The translations under genes and the position numbers were made by a program. From assembly GCA_036852015.1 (NCBI GenBank), contig JAANDG010000614.1, positions 1 through 64,000 of the forward strand: 64,000 bases of DNA, in the 5' to 3' direction. This stretch comes from Pelodera strongyloides. Lineage: Eukaryota; Nematoda; Chromadorea; Rhabditida; Rhabditidae. The first letter of the stretch is position 1, and each line of letters starts with the position of its first letter. Below, piece by piece: positions 51,401-63,414 of the stretch. Below the pieces are notes generated by a model. That model searched no databases and was not told the origin of the DNA. It was given only the letters and a program-made list of their open reading frames with translations.

Positions 51401-53182
51401 AATGTCAGACCCTTTTTTATCGTTTGTATACTACTTCCTGCAATGTCAGTGCGAATGCCGATATTCTCAATTTTTCAAAATGTAATCAGGTGGCCCTCGT
51501 TTTTTATTCCGTAGGGAATAAGCTCCGAAGTGCGCACATACAAGGTGAGCCGTGAAATCCCCCTTACTGAATCTCCGTGAAATCTGCTTTCGAAGAGACC
51601 GGTTTAGTGTGAACTTGTCGACAAATGTCGTTTCTCAAGTTCAATCAAAAATCGAAAAAGTAAAAGCTTCACATACGTTTAAACTCACTACTGACAAGCT
51701 TGGATGAAATTTTAATTTTCTTATGCCAAAAGTGTGGTATTTTACAAACATTACAGTGAATTGGCAACAACTCACAGAATTTTTCGTCGCAGGATAGTTC
51801 CACAAGCTAGTCAGGAACATTTGATTCAATTTGATTCATTCACTTATGAGACGCGAAACATACAATGCTTTCCTTTGCCAAACGTGTGGCTTCTTTTAAC
51901 AACGACTTCCAGAAATTCGCCTGCTGTGAAAATGCAAATAAAATCTTGCACGAAACTCATTTGATGTTTTGCAAATTTGACATACATGAAGTATTAACGA
52001 AAGCCAATTTGGCTTTTGAAATCTGTTAAGAAGCACAAAAACACTAGAATTTTCGTTAGTTTATTCAGCATTATTCCCGTACTTAGAGATTGTCAAGAGT
52101 AGTAAGGTATTTTTCCACATTCATGATAAAAATTCATTCATGGGCACGTTGTCAAAGGTTTTGTACTTATGTATGCGGGAGTCGAATTATGCGTGAAACG
52201 CCTGAATTATCCAGCAAAAATGGCAATTGTTACTTCAGCAAACTTCCGGCAAAGTTGACAGACAAAACTACTATTTCGCATTGAACAAATGCATTTTGGA
52301 AGCTGCCGCAAAAAAAAGGACCAAGGTTCAAGATAGTTCAAACCTTTCTATGAATTTGCGTTGAACACAGAGATTCAAGTAAATTTAGCTATTTTTGGAT
52401 ACATACGTTGTCACTTCTTCTTGTTGATTCGAGCATTTTCGCCTAATTCCAATTTTGTTGGTGTCAAAATGCAATTGCGCCGCGCCAAATCAGCACGAAA
52501 CGACATTCCACATTGGGCAATTTTGTGGTGAATATATTGCTTCTTGAGGAAAACTTTTTATAAAAGTCAAGTGTCTCTTTACCACCATCCTGTGGTTGGG
52601 GTTCCAATCCATATATTTTAATTGTCTATTCTAACTAAAACATAGCTTAAAATAATCAGCTTAAAAGAGACTATCCAGTTTCAAATCCAAAGCGGCACTT
52701 TTTGCTCAATGTTTTTTTGTTTATTTGCTTTGTTTGTTTGCTTGTCTTGAAGATGAAGCCAACAACTGACAAGCGTTCGATTTCGTTATTAATGACACGC
52801 ATAGGCATAGTCCGACAAAGTCACAAACATGAGCTGATTGAGTTAATAGCCATTCTAGAGGCTATTAATTCAATCAGCTCATTACGGTTGGCGTATTTAT
52901 TGCATATTAGTTCAATAAGTATGTTGCGGTAAGAGCATTTCCTTTGATAACTGCGCTCATTAGCTGTTCCAGAGAGGTTGTGGCTCATATGTAAAACAAG
53001 TGAATTAGTGAAATATAATTTGAAATTAACCTACGTGCATCATTGAGAACGTATCTCTCACAGAGGAGTTGAGGTGGTATGGCTGGGGGTCCAATTCCAG
53101 CTTCAATTCTGTGATCCTCAGATTCAGAACGGGGAATGGGATTATCAGGAACCACCGTGGGTTTTTGAGCATGAGCTAGCAT
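48462..53182 (-). CDS. Four-EF-hand calmodulin/troponin C-like calcium sensor
   Basis: Four exons (53035-53182, 49892-50035, 48699-48830 and 48462-48598) join in phase to 186 residues. The body (residues about 50-186) has four canonical loops: DVDADGKLSRIE, DSDKTGKICKEE, DADGDGSITFDE and DLDGDGRISFAE. All have the acidic 1, 3, 5 and 12 positions or accepted substitutes, so all four should bind Ca2+. It ends FVKMMQE, as calmodulin-family proteins do. Exon 1 adds a 49-residue Pro-rich N-terminal extension (MLAHAQKPTVVPDNPIPRSE, later GIGPPAIPPQLLCERYVLND). Exon 1 links across a 3-kb intron through a GTAGGT donor. The phase match and the ERYVLND lead-in to the first EF helix support the link. 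Troponin C is possible, but the extension and the segment between hands 2 and 3 (PPVSRTTLKELEQLF) suit a calmodulin-like protein equally well. Confidence 0.88.
48848..49103. mobile_element. Foldback/direct-repeat element in EF-hand gene intron
   Basis: Inside the intron between exons 2 and 3, AAAAACC-TCCGATA...GCCCGATCA on the left is mirrored by TGATCGGGCGCATATTCGGGTTTTT on the right (about 49078-49102). A direct unit TGTGCCGGATTA-TTCAAA followed by CCGATA recurs three times (from 48848, 48953 and 49012). The mixture suggests a small non-autonomous element with internal duplications. No target duplication was identified. Confidence 0.6.
52829..52882. repeat. Near-perfect 23-bp stem hairpin in EF-hand gene intron 1
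   Basis: GAGCTGATTGAGTTAATAGC (from 52831) pairs with its inverse ending at 52880, with one mismatch that could be a G-U pair in RNA. The loop is eight bases (ATTCTAGA). It lies in intron 1 of the EF-hand gene, near exon 1. It could be a short MITE relic or a structured RNA. No expression evidence is available. Confidence 0.7.
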
Positions 53183-56100
53183 TGTGCTGCTGCGAATACT
53201 ATTTAGGAGAGTAAGGCTGAAAGAAACGCCAGAAGTAACGAAGCGTACTTCGAATGCACTTGTAGTTTGTGGTTTTGTTGGCTATTTAATATATCGTGGT
53301 CGGTTGCACGAGTGCAATACAAGTGTGAATGTTTTGAATGAAGAGAGGGCTTTTTGTTGGGGGAGGAGCCTGAATTAGACCAAGAGTCCCAGAGCCCTAG
53401 CGCCCTCGCTCTGCCTTCTTCGTACGGCCCGTGCCGAAACATTTTATTCCGAGAGGAAAAATTAATACTCCAAAATACTTAATAATCGAAGAAAACAGCC
53501 TAACATTACTCAAAGTAATCATAATACAAGTTAAATTTCGGTCCTACAACTGAAAGCTAATTAGACACACCATTTTCTAATTAGACGCCAAAAATGGTGT
53601 GCTCTTCTCAACCTAACGGTCGTCCCGCGATGAAACGCTAATTGCAAGAATAGGCGACGAACCCGGTGCTTCTAGTTTTTATCAGTTTTTTTTTCGATGT
53701 ATCCGCAAACATTGATATTATTCTAGGAGAAAGGTGCGCGGTTGCATCTCAAACTTGATTCGGAACGATTCCTAATAAGATATACAAATATGTTGTTGTG
53801 TACAACAGCATAGTTATCTCAAGTTGTAGTACTCAGATAACATTGCATGGCCATGATTTTAGTTACAAGGAATTTTAGTATTCGCCACTTACAAACTTTA
53901 TCAGTCATATCCTAGAAATTCTGATGCACGTGTACTTCATACTTCGTTGCTTTTTTTCATTTTCGGGAAAAATGAGTGTTCTTAAGTGTATGAACACCTA
54001 AAAACGATTGGGTCGGGTGTTCGACTCACTCAGGCGGAAAAGCACGTGGGTCTCCGTTTTTGTTTTATTCTGCTCTATAAGTATTTGCTGAATGTTTATA
54101 TTTCAGAAATATTTCTTGCCGTATTGGTGACCACAAAACAAAAGACTTGGCAAGCATGGGGCTCTTGTCTGATTGTGAGCTACACATCATTACATAGTTT
54201 TTACAAATCAGTCACTTTTATACATTCTTCAAATTTGACAAAGCCGTAATAACTTCCCATTTGCATTTTTTTGGTGCGTAAAAAGAATTCTTTTCATTCG
54301 GAGAATTCTTTCTCAAAGTTTTCAACAAAATCTCTGTCCAAAGGTTGGTTTCGCATTGTGCGTGGTGAATTTATTATGAAGGCGCGCAAGAAGTGCTGCA
54401 ATAAAAACTAATGGAAAGCCCAAAGTAAAATGGAATTGCGCATATATTTCATAAAACGATGCCTTAGACTTAATAAAAAAAGTATGACTTGATAAATGAA
54501 TATCTGGGACTTAAAATTACTTTTGTTTCGGAATGGCAAGATGAGAAACGAAGAACAACTCTGAAAAAATATCTTGAATTTGGGATTATAATATACTAAG
54601 TCTAAAGTGTTGGTAGTAATCCAATGTTGAATAAGAAGTCCGTGCATTTGATAATTACCGGATCACCTAATAAGAAAAGGGTAGCAAAAACTTCTAATTT
54701 TCTAAGGTGTTCGAAGGTGGAGTGGAACTTGAATAAAGCCGTGCGTTTCGATTAAACGACGTTCGATTTTTTTATGGAAGCTCACTGTACCTTCAATTAT
54801 GAAATGGTTATTTGGCTGTATCCCAAAAACTGTACTTCAAAAATAATAATAATGAGCAATTGTATGCGTTCTCGCAGAATACCGCTCGATGTCTATAAAT
54901 TCCACTAAGAGATCAAAAAACGAAGTAAATGATTGGGTTTGAGGACGAATGGAGATTCTCTCCCAAAAAAAGATCCCTCTGGGATTTCTACTGAATCGCC
55001 TACCTCTTTCTCCCATTGTGACCATGATTGATGACAGATCCACGCCGAGATTTCAAATGTAATCTAGAATTCGTAGGATGAGGCCATAAAGAAGGTAAGA
55101 AACACAAATCATATTCGTGACTAGGAAAATGGATGGAAGATTGGACAACAAAAACCTTTGAGTATAATAATAATTATAAGAGGTGAATTTAAGTATTTAT
55201 ATTTACTTCAACCAAATCGAGCTACGTTTTTAGGTATGTTTCCCATGAATTGAAAACGAAAAGACATTAATACATGAATATAGATATTAAGAAAAAAACT
55301 ACTCCACAAATACTGCTGCTGGATGTGTTTATTATTTGGCAAAAGCGTGCTGTCGTTTTCTGTTCCCGAAAGTAGGCCATCTTTTGTATAAATCACATAA
55401 AGGAAACCCTTGCTGTGAAACACCTGGATCGTATAATGTTCTCTATGAAAGGAGTCAGTTACTTGTATTAAGATAAAAGTCGTTAGCTGTGAGGGAAAGA
55501 AAATGAGAGGAAAGGTGAAATGCTAAATAAGGACGAATGAGAAATTCGCAGAGGTTTGGCGCAGGGCTTCACAAGTAGAGTGTTATATGAGTGGGTGGTG
55601 GGGGTGTGTGGGTGGGGAGGGGTGGGAGCATTCCCTCATTTCCCCTTAAACCGAATTTTGGCGGCATTAACGTCATTTTAAGTAGAAAATCCAAGTCAAG
55701 GAAAAACAGCATCAAGGACGATTGCGATTTAGCACCGAGAATTTTTGAAAAAGCGCATGCGAATGAGTTCAGAAATAGAAAATCAAAAATACAAAATTAT
55801 GCAGTGTGAAGCGAGCTGGTTTATTTCGCAACCATTGCATTGTTGTAAAACAGGCCGTAAAATGTAGTTCATCTGCTTATTTCGCCTATCACTGTAAGGA
55901 AGGTTCCATTCCTTTTGCTGACTCACCCAAACCGGTCGAACAGACATGGATGTTAATTTTGTTAGTCTCGTGACATAGGAAATAGTCACATCGTTGCCAC
56001 ATTTTTCACGATTTCATTAGTACATTTCAGTGTCACATTGATGCGAGTTAGTGCTTTGCTACAGTACATACATACATAAAATCGAACAAAGAATTACTCG

Positions 56101-57091
56101 TTTGTTTAGACGGGAAATTTAATTTCTAAATTCGTCCAGTCTCATATTTCACAAATATATTGCAACTGTACCGCAGGACACTCACAGTATTTTCCAAGAC
56201 ACGTTTCAGCCGAACGACGCCTATTGACTACATTTATGTGCTTACATACTTGGTCTGTACATGGACCGGAAAGGGTTATTGAACAACAAACCACAGCCAA
56301 TAATGTGAGCAAAGAAAATTTTCAGTACCAAATACGATGTAGCTAAATTTGTTTACTATCAACGAAATACAACATTCATATAATTAAACGTTTTTGTTAA
56401 ATAATACTACAAACGGCAGATCTTGAAAAAAGGAAAACGGGGAAATACACATAATAACGACGAAAAACATTAACAGCACAGGAACAAAAATTCAATAAAT
56501 TATGTAAAAAAATATGTCGAACAGCCTAAATATCCATAATAATATTTTTCATAATATATATATATCGCCGATTGAACTAAAACAAAAACAATCTAAACAC
56601 AATGCAATGCCCAATGTAAGCAAATCCCACAATAGTTAATTACCCTGGTCCTTTTACAGAAAAAAACGCACTTTGTTTTCGCAGAAAAAAGCAGTGTATA
56701 AAAATAGAGAATGTATAAAAATAGAGCACTTCTGAAATCCGGAGAAGTAAGATTTTGACAAATTGTTGAGTGAAAGAAAGAGAAAACAATGTGAGGAATT
56801 CGGTTGAAGAACGCGCTTCCTATCTTTAAAGTCAATTGGGAATTCTCACTAACTATGTGTGCATTCAAGCCACATCAAGTCAACCCACTTAAAATAAAAC
56901 GACTTGTTCTTTTGTTTTGATATAATGACCCCGTCTTTGGTCTCTTATTATACCCTGAGGAACATCTACGGCATACCATATACGTATACTTGTGTAATTG
57001 ATATTTAGTTGCACGTAACCAGAAACATGAATCCCACGCATCTGATCATTGTTGTTTTTACAAAACCCGTGTAGAGAATATGGTCCGGAAA
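53183..57091. other. Intergenic stretch without a recognised gene
   Basis: The part directly above 53182 should hold the promoter of the EF-hand gene, and the part just below 57092 the 3' UTR of ERGIC1. Open frames reach about 90 codons but none has a motif. I see no structured repeat worth naming. Confidence 0.45.
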
Positions 57092-59635
57092 CTACGTCAA
57101 CTTTCCCATCTGATGTTTCTTAAGCATTTCTGAGATGGAGAAAAATGTAGAGTCGATAATACCAGCCACTGTGAATGTACCGCCAACCACAGCGCATACC
57201 TAAATATGTAATTGAGTCCCCAAACTCTGCTAATTTCAGGTAAAATAAAAGCACCTTCAAGAAGGTTGTATAATATTCATTGTCGAAAAATGCCTAATAA
57301 TTTAGATGAAATGTTTGCGCACTTTGCAATTAAATCTTAGACGAATACTGAAAAACATAGTAATTGAACTGAATAATAAAGTGTAAACTCTAACCGATGT
57401 GAGGAACGTATAGAAACTTTGTCTCGTTTCTCGATGTTTTACTGTAATCGGCTGCACTTCGTATTTAAACCAAATTGCGGGTATTATTCTGCCAGAATGG
57501 TGGTACGCCATGTACTCCCTAAATTATACAACTTCCTTTAGAAATTCAACGCAGTGAACGACGTTCCTGAATCTAATTAGCGACGAAAAATAACAAACAA
57601 TCTTTAGAATGCACGTAATTTTCTTAAATAACACAGGTAAGCCTCAACAATTTCGGAATTCCGGATAAAATGTAATACAAGCATAATGCTTTTTGTTAGT
57701 ACCTGTGTCCGTATGTGTATTGATATCCATACTTTATCGAACTGTCGATGCTTTGATACACTGAAGGCACAATCTGAAGCACATAACAATGAACCAAACA
57801 ATATAAATCCAGCCGCTGATTTCAAGCTAAACTATTGTATGATTTACCTTGAGAATATACTCATGTGTGTTAAGTGGCTGAGTCTCCGATGTATCCTTGC
57901 CCTGAAGTGGATTGAAGCTTCCAGTTATCCCAGTTTCCTGCAATAGAAAAGCCGCCAATACATCATCCAATAGCATTGTTATTTAAATCATTGTACGATT
58001 GAACTCAACGCGAAAACAACACATACATTTCCATCAGGATAAGATCCGACTTGACTGGTTTTCGTTACCTCAACTCCTCACTCATAAATAAAAATGCTAA
58101 CGCAAAAAAAATTGCATCTCGCCGCCGATCCTTTCTCTAAAATGAAGAACTAACATACAGAAAGGTCGTCTCCAAATGTGATAGAGTGGATGATGTGCCT
58201 CATGTCCGGATTTTCTGGTTGCTCGGTAGCTGAATGTGTAGAGAGGTGGAAGTTGCCAGGAACCTAAAATTACAGTGTTTGCTACCAATTTTGTCCTGCC
58301 AACACGGTACAGGACGTGAGTTGGAGGTACAGGAGGCAAGTTGGGCATTTGCGATGAAGTGTGTACAAGAGGCCTTCTATCTAGTCTGTTGCAATGGTAC
58401 ATCGTTCTGTTGGTACATCGTTCTGTTCACCTTATTGATCTCGAAATGGCTCTCAAATCTGCATCCACGCCCATCTTCAATTGACCTTTTCTCCGTTTGA
58501 TCTTTAAAACCAACTTCATGTCGGCCATTCTCATCTTGAATATCCACACCGAGGTCTGAAAAATAATGATACTATATCGAGGAAAACTGGTTGTGAAATC
58601 CAACATATTAACATAACATAACATAAGAAATAACTATTCATACAAACACTCCTCCTCTGCTTTTCCGCTATAAAACCCAGCAGACTACTCAAGGTGACCA
58701 TCCGGAGAAATTAATTAACACAATCTAAATATGGATGTTTTAAATTAGAAATCAAGTCTAATACATACGGCGAATATGTGGTTGGCCTAGAGAGAACACC
58801 TCAACGGAATACAACTTACATTGACAGGAAATGAAAGGAAACGACACGTTAACTTGAACATCGATCTTTCCTTCTCGTCCTGGATCATCTACCAGGAGTT
58901 CCGATTTGCTGGAATGACATTACGCACCAATATTAATTTCTAGAATATAATTTATGCAAAACATATAGTTCTGAGCAAAAGACACCTCAGCAAGTGAGGT
59001 AAAGGAAAAAATCCTCACATATCGATGTAAATGTAGGAGAGGAGATCGTTGGCGAGCATGAATGTGATGAATATTACGCAGAAAATTGAGATCACTGCAC
59101 CCGTTGTTGTCGGCTGGGTCAGGTCTTTGGGCACCTTCCGATAGATATCAAACCTAATAATGATTCAAATTTTTGTTCTGCATTACGGCCGTCCCTACAA
59201 TTAGCCAAATTTTATGAGTTTAGATTGCAAGTGAAAAATTGGCGTTTTGGTCTACAGGGGTCGAACCCGCATCTTTGGCTATCCGGGCCAATGCATGTAC
59301 CGTTACGCTACCAGCAATAATCATTCGCATGCGAGGTCCGCAATGGTATCACACCATGAACATACAACTGTCCTGGCGGTATTACACCATTTCCCAGTAA
59401 GGATCAGCCAAACCTGAGAAAATGTAAAAAAAACCTAATAATAATAATAATAATTATCGAAATGCATATATATATAGTGCAATATGAGCACCGTATGACA
59501 CGTAACCCTCTTTGTGTTCGCTAGATATTTGATGGCGGAATACCTGCATTTCTACAAAAAGTGGCTTAATATGATGAACATTGCCTAATGATAATCATTA
59601 CCGAAAATAATTTAAACAAACCTCCGGATATCCAT
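57092..59635 (-). CDS. ERGIC1: ERGIC1 (ER-Golgi intermediate compartment protein 1), complete
   Basis: Nine minus-strand exons join in phase to 286 residues (human ERGIC1 is 290): 59622-59635, 59019-59153, 58820-58908, 58431-58555, 58159-58263, 57848-57937, 57703-57773, 57395-57518 and 57092-57199. It starts MDIRRFDIYRKVPKDLTQPT, followed by TM1 (GAVISIFCVIFITFMLA). The lumenal domain includes ELLVDDPGREGKIDV, YLGVDIQDENGRHEVGF, CRFESHFEINKVPGNFHLST and SGRIIPAIWFKYEVQPITVK. TM2 is VCAVVGGTFTVAGIIDSTFF, and a short cytosolic tail ends MGKLT. The family cycles between ER and Golgi and takes part in cargo and membrane traffic. Exon 1 carries only 14 coding bases. A tRNA-like SINE fragment sits in intron 1. 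Confidence 0.96.
58386..58424. repeat. 18-bp tandem duplication beside ERGIC1 exon 4 donor
   Basis: GGTACATCGTTCTGTT occurs twice in tandem at the start of the intron downstream of ERGIC1 exon 4 (58431-58555). The second copy lies within a few bases of the donor. It is a recent local duplication with no evident effect on the splice site. Confidence 0.8.
59252..59335 (-). mobile_element. tRNA-derived SINE fragment (tRNA-like head)
   Basis: On the minus strand the sequence has an A-box-like GGTAGCGTAACGG and, about 35 bases on, a B box, GGGTTCGACCCC, with pairing arms like a T stem. The acceptor stem does not pair and no clear anticodon arm forms, so it is not a functional tRNA. It looks like the pol III promoter head of a SINE, or a decayed tRNA copy, lying in ERGIC1 intron 1 in the gene's own orientation. 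Confidence 0.65.
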
Positions 59636-61877
59636 TACGCAACGTTTGATGTCTTTCTGGACCTAAATTCGGCAAACATGGTATTTTTTATTAGAAACAC
59701 TTTATAAAACATGTAAATCACAAATAAAACAAATTTTAAAAGAGCATTCGCTAAAGATTTTAGTACAAATGGGACAGCTTTTCGTATCTCTCCATGGTAA
59801 TGGCATATCGGATGCGAGGTCGTTAATATTCCAAAAACGAAAGATATTGAATGTGTAATGAGCCTTCCTAATACTCTAATACAAACATTCAATGGACTGT
59901 CAAGAATACTGAAAAGAATTTCAGCGAAAGTCGTTTGAAGCAGGAAGAAAAGACATGAGAAATAAACATATTTAGATTGCCGATTTTGCTTCGAAATTTT
60001 AGGGAATCTAGTTTATATATCAAATAAAGTACATGTCTCTAAATAGCAGATGTATGCCCATGTGTTTTTGCTCGTCTTTTTGCACTTGCGCTGGAGATTT
60101 GCATGGTTTCAAACCAGAAAGTTCGAACACACAATTTTGGATGAATATTAAGCGGATCAATGTGAAATTTGTTCCGGAAATGTGATAACAATATGTATAA
60201 TGGTTCATTTTCTATGCTAATAAACTGAATTAAAAAAAAAATAGTGTTGTTATTGTCAGAAAGGTAGGAAGCTTGATCGACTCTCAGAAAAACAAGGTAT
60301 GGGGTCACTATAAGTAGTTTACGTTTGTTTCTTTATCTTCCAAAATGATGAAAAAAATTTAGGATACGATAGTTAATATAAACACGAGGTAACGAGGCAT
60401 TTATTGATTTTCATCACTGTTGTCTTGAGCAATTGGCCTAAAATGAGGTAAGGTTATAATTGTTCGGGTTCCGTGACAAAAAGCAAAGTGTGCAATTAAT
60501 CAAACAGATAAAATGAGGTATACAATTAAATTTAGACCGAAACAACCGAAAAACCCGTTGTGGATACAACCTATTTGACCCTAGTTGACAGATGTGAAAA
60601 TCAATGATTGCCTTAATTTCTCAGTGAGGAGAGATTAAGTACTAACTTCAATGTTCGAAATTTATATTAACCAGTGTAGGAAATGGAGAAACAGTAAAAA
60701 TAGAGACTATTTCCCTTCAATGCAGCATAATTTCGGATAATAGGGAAAAAAATCCACCACTCTGCTTTCTCGAAATAGCTGCTCTTGCAACCAATTTTAA
60801 TAAATGTTAACAGCTTTTTAAGCAGATTGCTTGTTTTATTATTAACAAAAATTGATCTTGCCAGTTCTGGAAATTAACAACTATAATTTTGTTTAAATCG
60901 ATCGGTATTGAACACTGTTGAGATGGAAAGAGAGTGTTTGGATGGACTAGGGCAGTGCCTATTTACAGTGCGTCCCCCAGTCAGGGGTCACAAGGTCAGA
61001 GAAGAGTGACAGATTGGGCCTTACTGGAGATAGCAGACGACCGCCGATGAAGCTGTTTTGCCAGCACTGAAGTGAACACTTTTTTAAATGAGACAGATGA
61101 AAAACCGCGCAGAACTGCAGGATTGCGTAGTTGACCAATACATTTATTACTACTGTATGATGTGCATTATTTCCAACTATCGAAATGGTCTTCAGTCGCT
61201 TACATTATTTGAAACACTTCAGCCGTTTCTCCAGAGAATTGTAATCGATTATCAAAGTTTGAATGAAACAACCAATAAATTTGCCACATCCCACCCATTT
61301 AATGTCAAACTATGGGAACATTGAATTGCTTTCAATGCTGAGGACTTACATTACGAATCCTTGGCGGAGCAATAAAATTAAGAATGTTCACTAGTATATC
61401 ATATTTGTGTTCTTTCATTGTAATGGGTAATTGACCTATACTCACTATTTTCACTAGTTCATGAGCGCTTAATCTCTCATTACGCGAATGCCGGCCACAT
61501 CACTTATTTCACTGCAAGGAAACGACATCAAATAATTTTCTGATAGCTGCGTCAACGGTTCGAAATGTTGTGAAGTGGCCTTACCGACGGACAGATTTTG
61601 ACATAATTCGATGATCCGCACAAAACACGCTCAAAAAGAAAATACTTTATTTATTTAATTTTTGGGAATATAGCCAATGATGACACGGTACAAACATATA
61701 TGTATATCATAAAACTGGAGAAGCATGGTGAATAGAAGTTGAGCAGGCAGGCGGTATACAGTGTGTACAAACAAGTGATACCAATCACTATATCAGTGAA
61801 TTGGCATCGGGGGTCAGTGAGGCGATGACCTCAACGCGGTGGGTCCGATAGTATTTCTCTCGATCGTTTCAGTTCAA
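59636..61877. other. Intergenic stretch without a recognised gene
   Basis: The ERGIC1 promoter should lie just above 59635. A 78-codon plus-strand frame at 61088-61324 has no recognised motif. TTTATT at 61646-61651 (AATAAA on the minus strand) lies about 230 bases past the stop of the membrane-protein gene and may be its poly(A) signal. Confidence 0.4.
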
Positions 61878-63414
61878 TCAATATCGGTATCCGTTGGGTG
61901 TCGGTGGGCCTTGGTTGTAGGTTGGGGGATAATAACCACTTTGTTGAATTGGAGACTGCGCGAGGCTTGTCTGCAATAGAAACGATGATCAGTATGTTTA
62001 CACTACATATACATATTAACCATTTACTCAGCGTAAGGTGGACATTTGCGCGGCTCACTACATTATTAGAGTTCACACACAACTCAACCTATTATGAACT
62101 CAACATTATACTCATCATATACAACATAATACTTACCGTATCGTAAACCTGTGAGGGTGCTGGCGACATTCCATGCTGTAGCAGTTCTCTCTTCTGATTC
62201 TTGTCACGAGCACGGTTGCACAACCAGCAGACAAGCCAGATGCCGAAGAAGATCACGACCAGAATACAGAAGATGACGATCAAGGCGACTGCCCAACCGT
62301 ACTTCACCCTCCTGAATAGAAATTCTATATAAATACTACTCTCACATGTACAAAGGTAAGTCCAAAGGTAATTGATCATTGGAGATTTTCTAAAACCAGA
62401 AGATCTCTTAAGCACGGCGTAAGAAAGTAAGAACATTAGGACTTAAAAATTAAAATCAATTATTACGAACCAATAAGAATTCGAACAACATCCATTGTTG
62501 CAGCACCCAATTTCCTTGTAGCACTGTTCGATGATTGTATTTGCTGAGTTAGCCGCGGTGTAGACGCAATCGTAGAAGTTGGGATCCAGGGCTAAAATAC
62601 GGTCGCGTTTATGAAATACTTTATGGCAAAGCCTTTAATGAAAGTATGTGGTTCAGGGGAATCTGCAAATAATTATTCAAATTAAAGTTTAGGCAAAGAG
62701 CACTGATAGAACGAACGGTTGTATCTCTTCTCGACAAGTTGTCCCCTCATGAAACTTGACTGTGCCAATTGGGTTTGCCCTACTGGCATCGTAGGATCGT
62801 ACTGTGGTTGGTTGACGTTGTAAAGAGGGGATCTGGTCGTCCCACCGAAGAGAGTGCTGCGAGTGGTACCTAAATACCGAATACCGAATTATGCGATAGA
62901 GTGAATCTATGACACGATGAGACATGTAACTTAAAAATTAATTCAATAGGAACATCATGAAGCACTCTTCATTTAGACTGCCTCAGATAGCAGGAGATTA
63001 ATGGAATTCGAATTGTGGTGCTCGGCTAGAATATAGAACAACACAACATTGGAAGGGGTGTTTTGTCGCAAATGCCACACACAGAAAAGAAAACCTTATT
63101 TAATTATTTCGATCAATGAAAAGCTTTCGAGGGATTAACTCTAAACGTAAAATAAGGGTGGAATTGGCAAGTGCTTCCTCATTGTGTGCTCAGCACTCAG
63201 TTGACTCACCGAATCACAAAGAAGAATCAAACACAGACCAAGGGAGCTTGGATAGCAATCAATCAACAATTATATTGACGTGCGTTTTTTGCATCAACAC
63301 ATGGTACAGTTATAAATAAATAGATAAAAACAGCACTGTATATGGTAAATGAGTATACTTATACTAACCATAATCGTCCCACCGGCTCCATGGTGCTGCT
63401 GGCTCGGCTGCCAT
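61878..63414 (-). CDS. Cysteine-rich single-pass membrane protein (Shisa/WBP1/VOPP1-like)
   Basis: Three firm exons (62471-62591, 62137-62311 and 61878-61970) encode an ectodomain, a membrane span and a cytosolic tail. The ectodomain is DPNFYDCVYTAANSANTI followed by EQCYKEIGCCNNGCCSNSYW, the span WAVALIVIFCILVVIFFGIW, and the tail ends QSGYYPPTYNQGPPTPNGYR Y. The paired cysteines just before the span and the PPTY motif (a WW-domain ligand) are the layout of the Shisa/WBP1/VOPP1 superfamily of adaptor-like membrane proteins. The first firm exon begins in phase 1. An upstream exon at 63369-63414 (MAAEPAAPWSRWDDY) ends in the same phase and could join it directly, giving 144 residues, but it contains no signal peptide. 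A true signal exon may lie outside the window. Confidence 0.7.
62682..62869 (-). CDS. Alternative terminal exon or separate small protein
   Basis: This exon follows a clean acceptor (TATTTAG) and is open for 62 codons to its stop: TTRSTLFGGTTRSPLYNVNQ, then PQYDPTMPVGQTQLAQSSFM, ending FYQCSLPKL. It is phase-compatible with the exon at 63369-63414, together giving a 77-residue protein with no signal or membrane segment. It may be an alternative 3' end of the membrane-protein gene, or the two exons may be an independent gene ending upstream of it. A GTGGGA donor after TLFG could also shorten it and splice on to 62591. No homolog is recognised. Confidence 0.45.

Noticed and set aside
59262..59335. 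Functional tRNA gene on the minus strand
   Set aside because: The acceptor stem does not pair and no proper anticodon arm forms, so only the pol III boxes survive.
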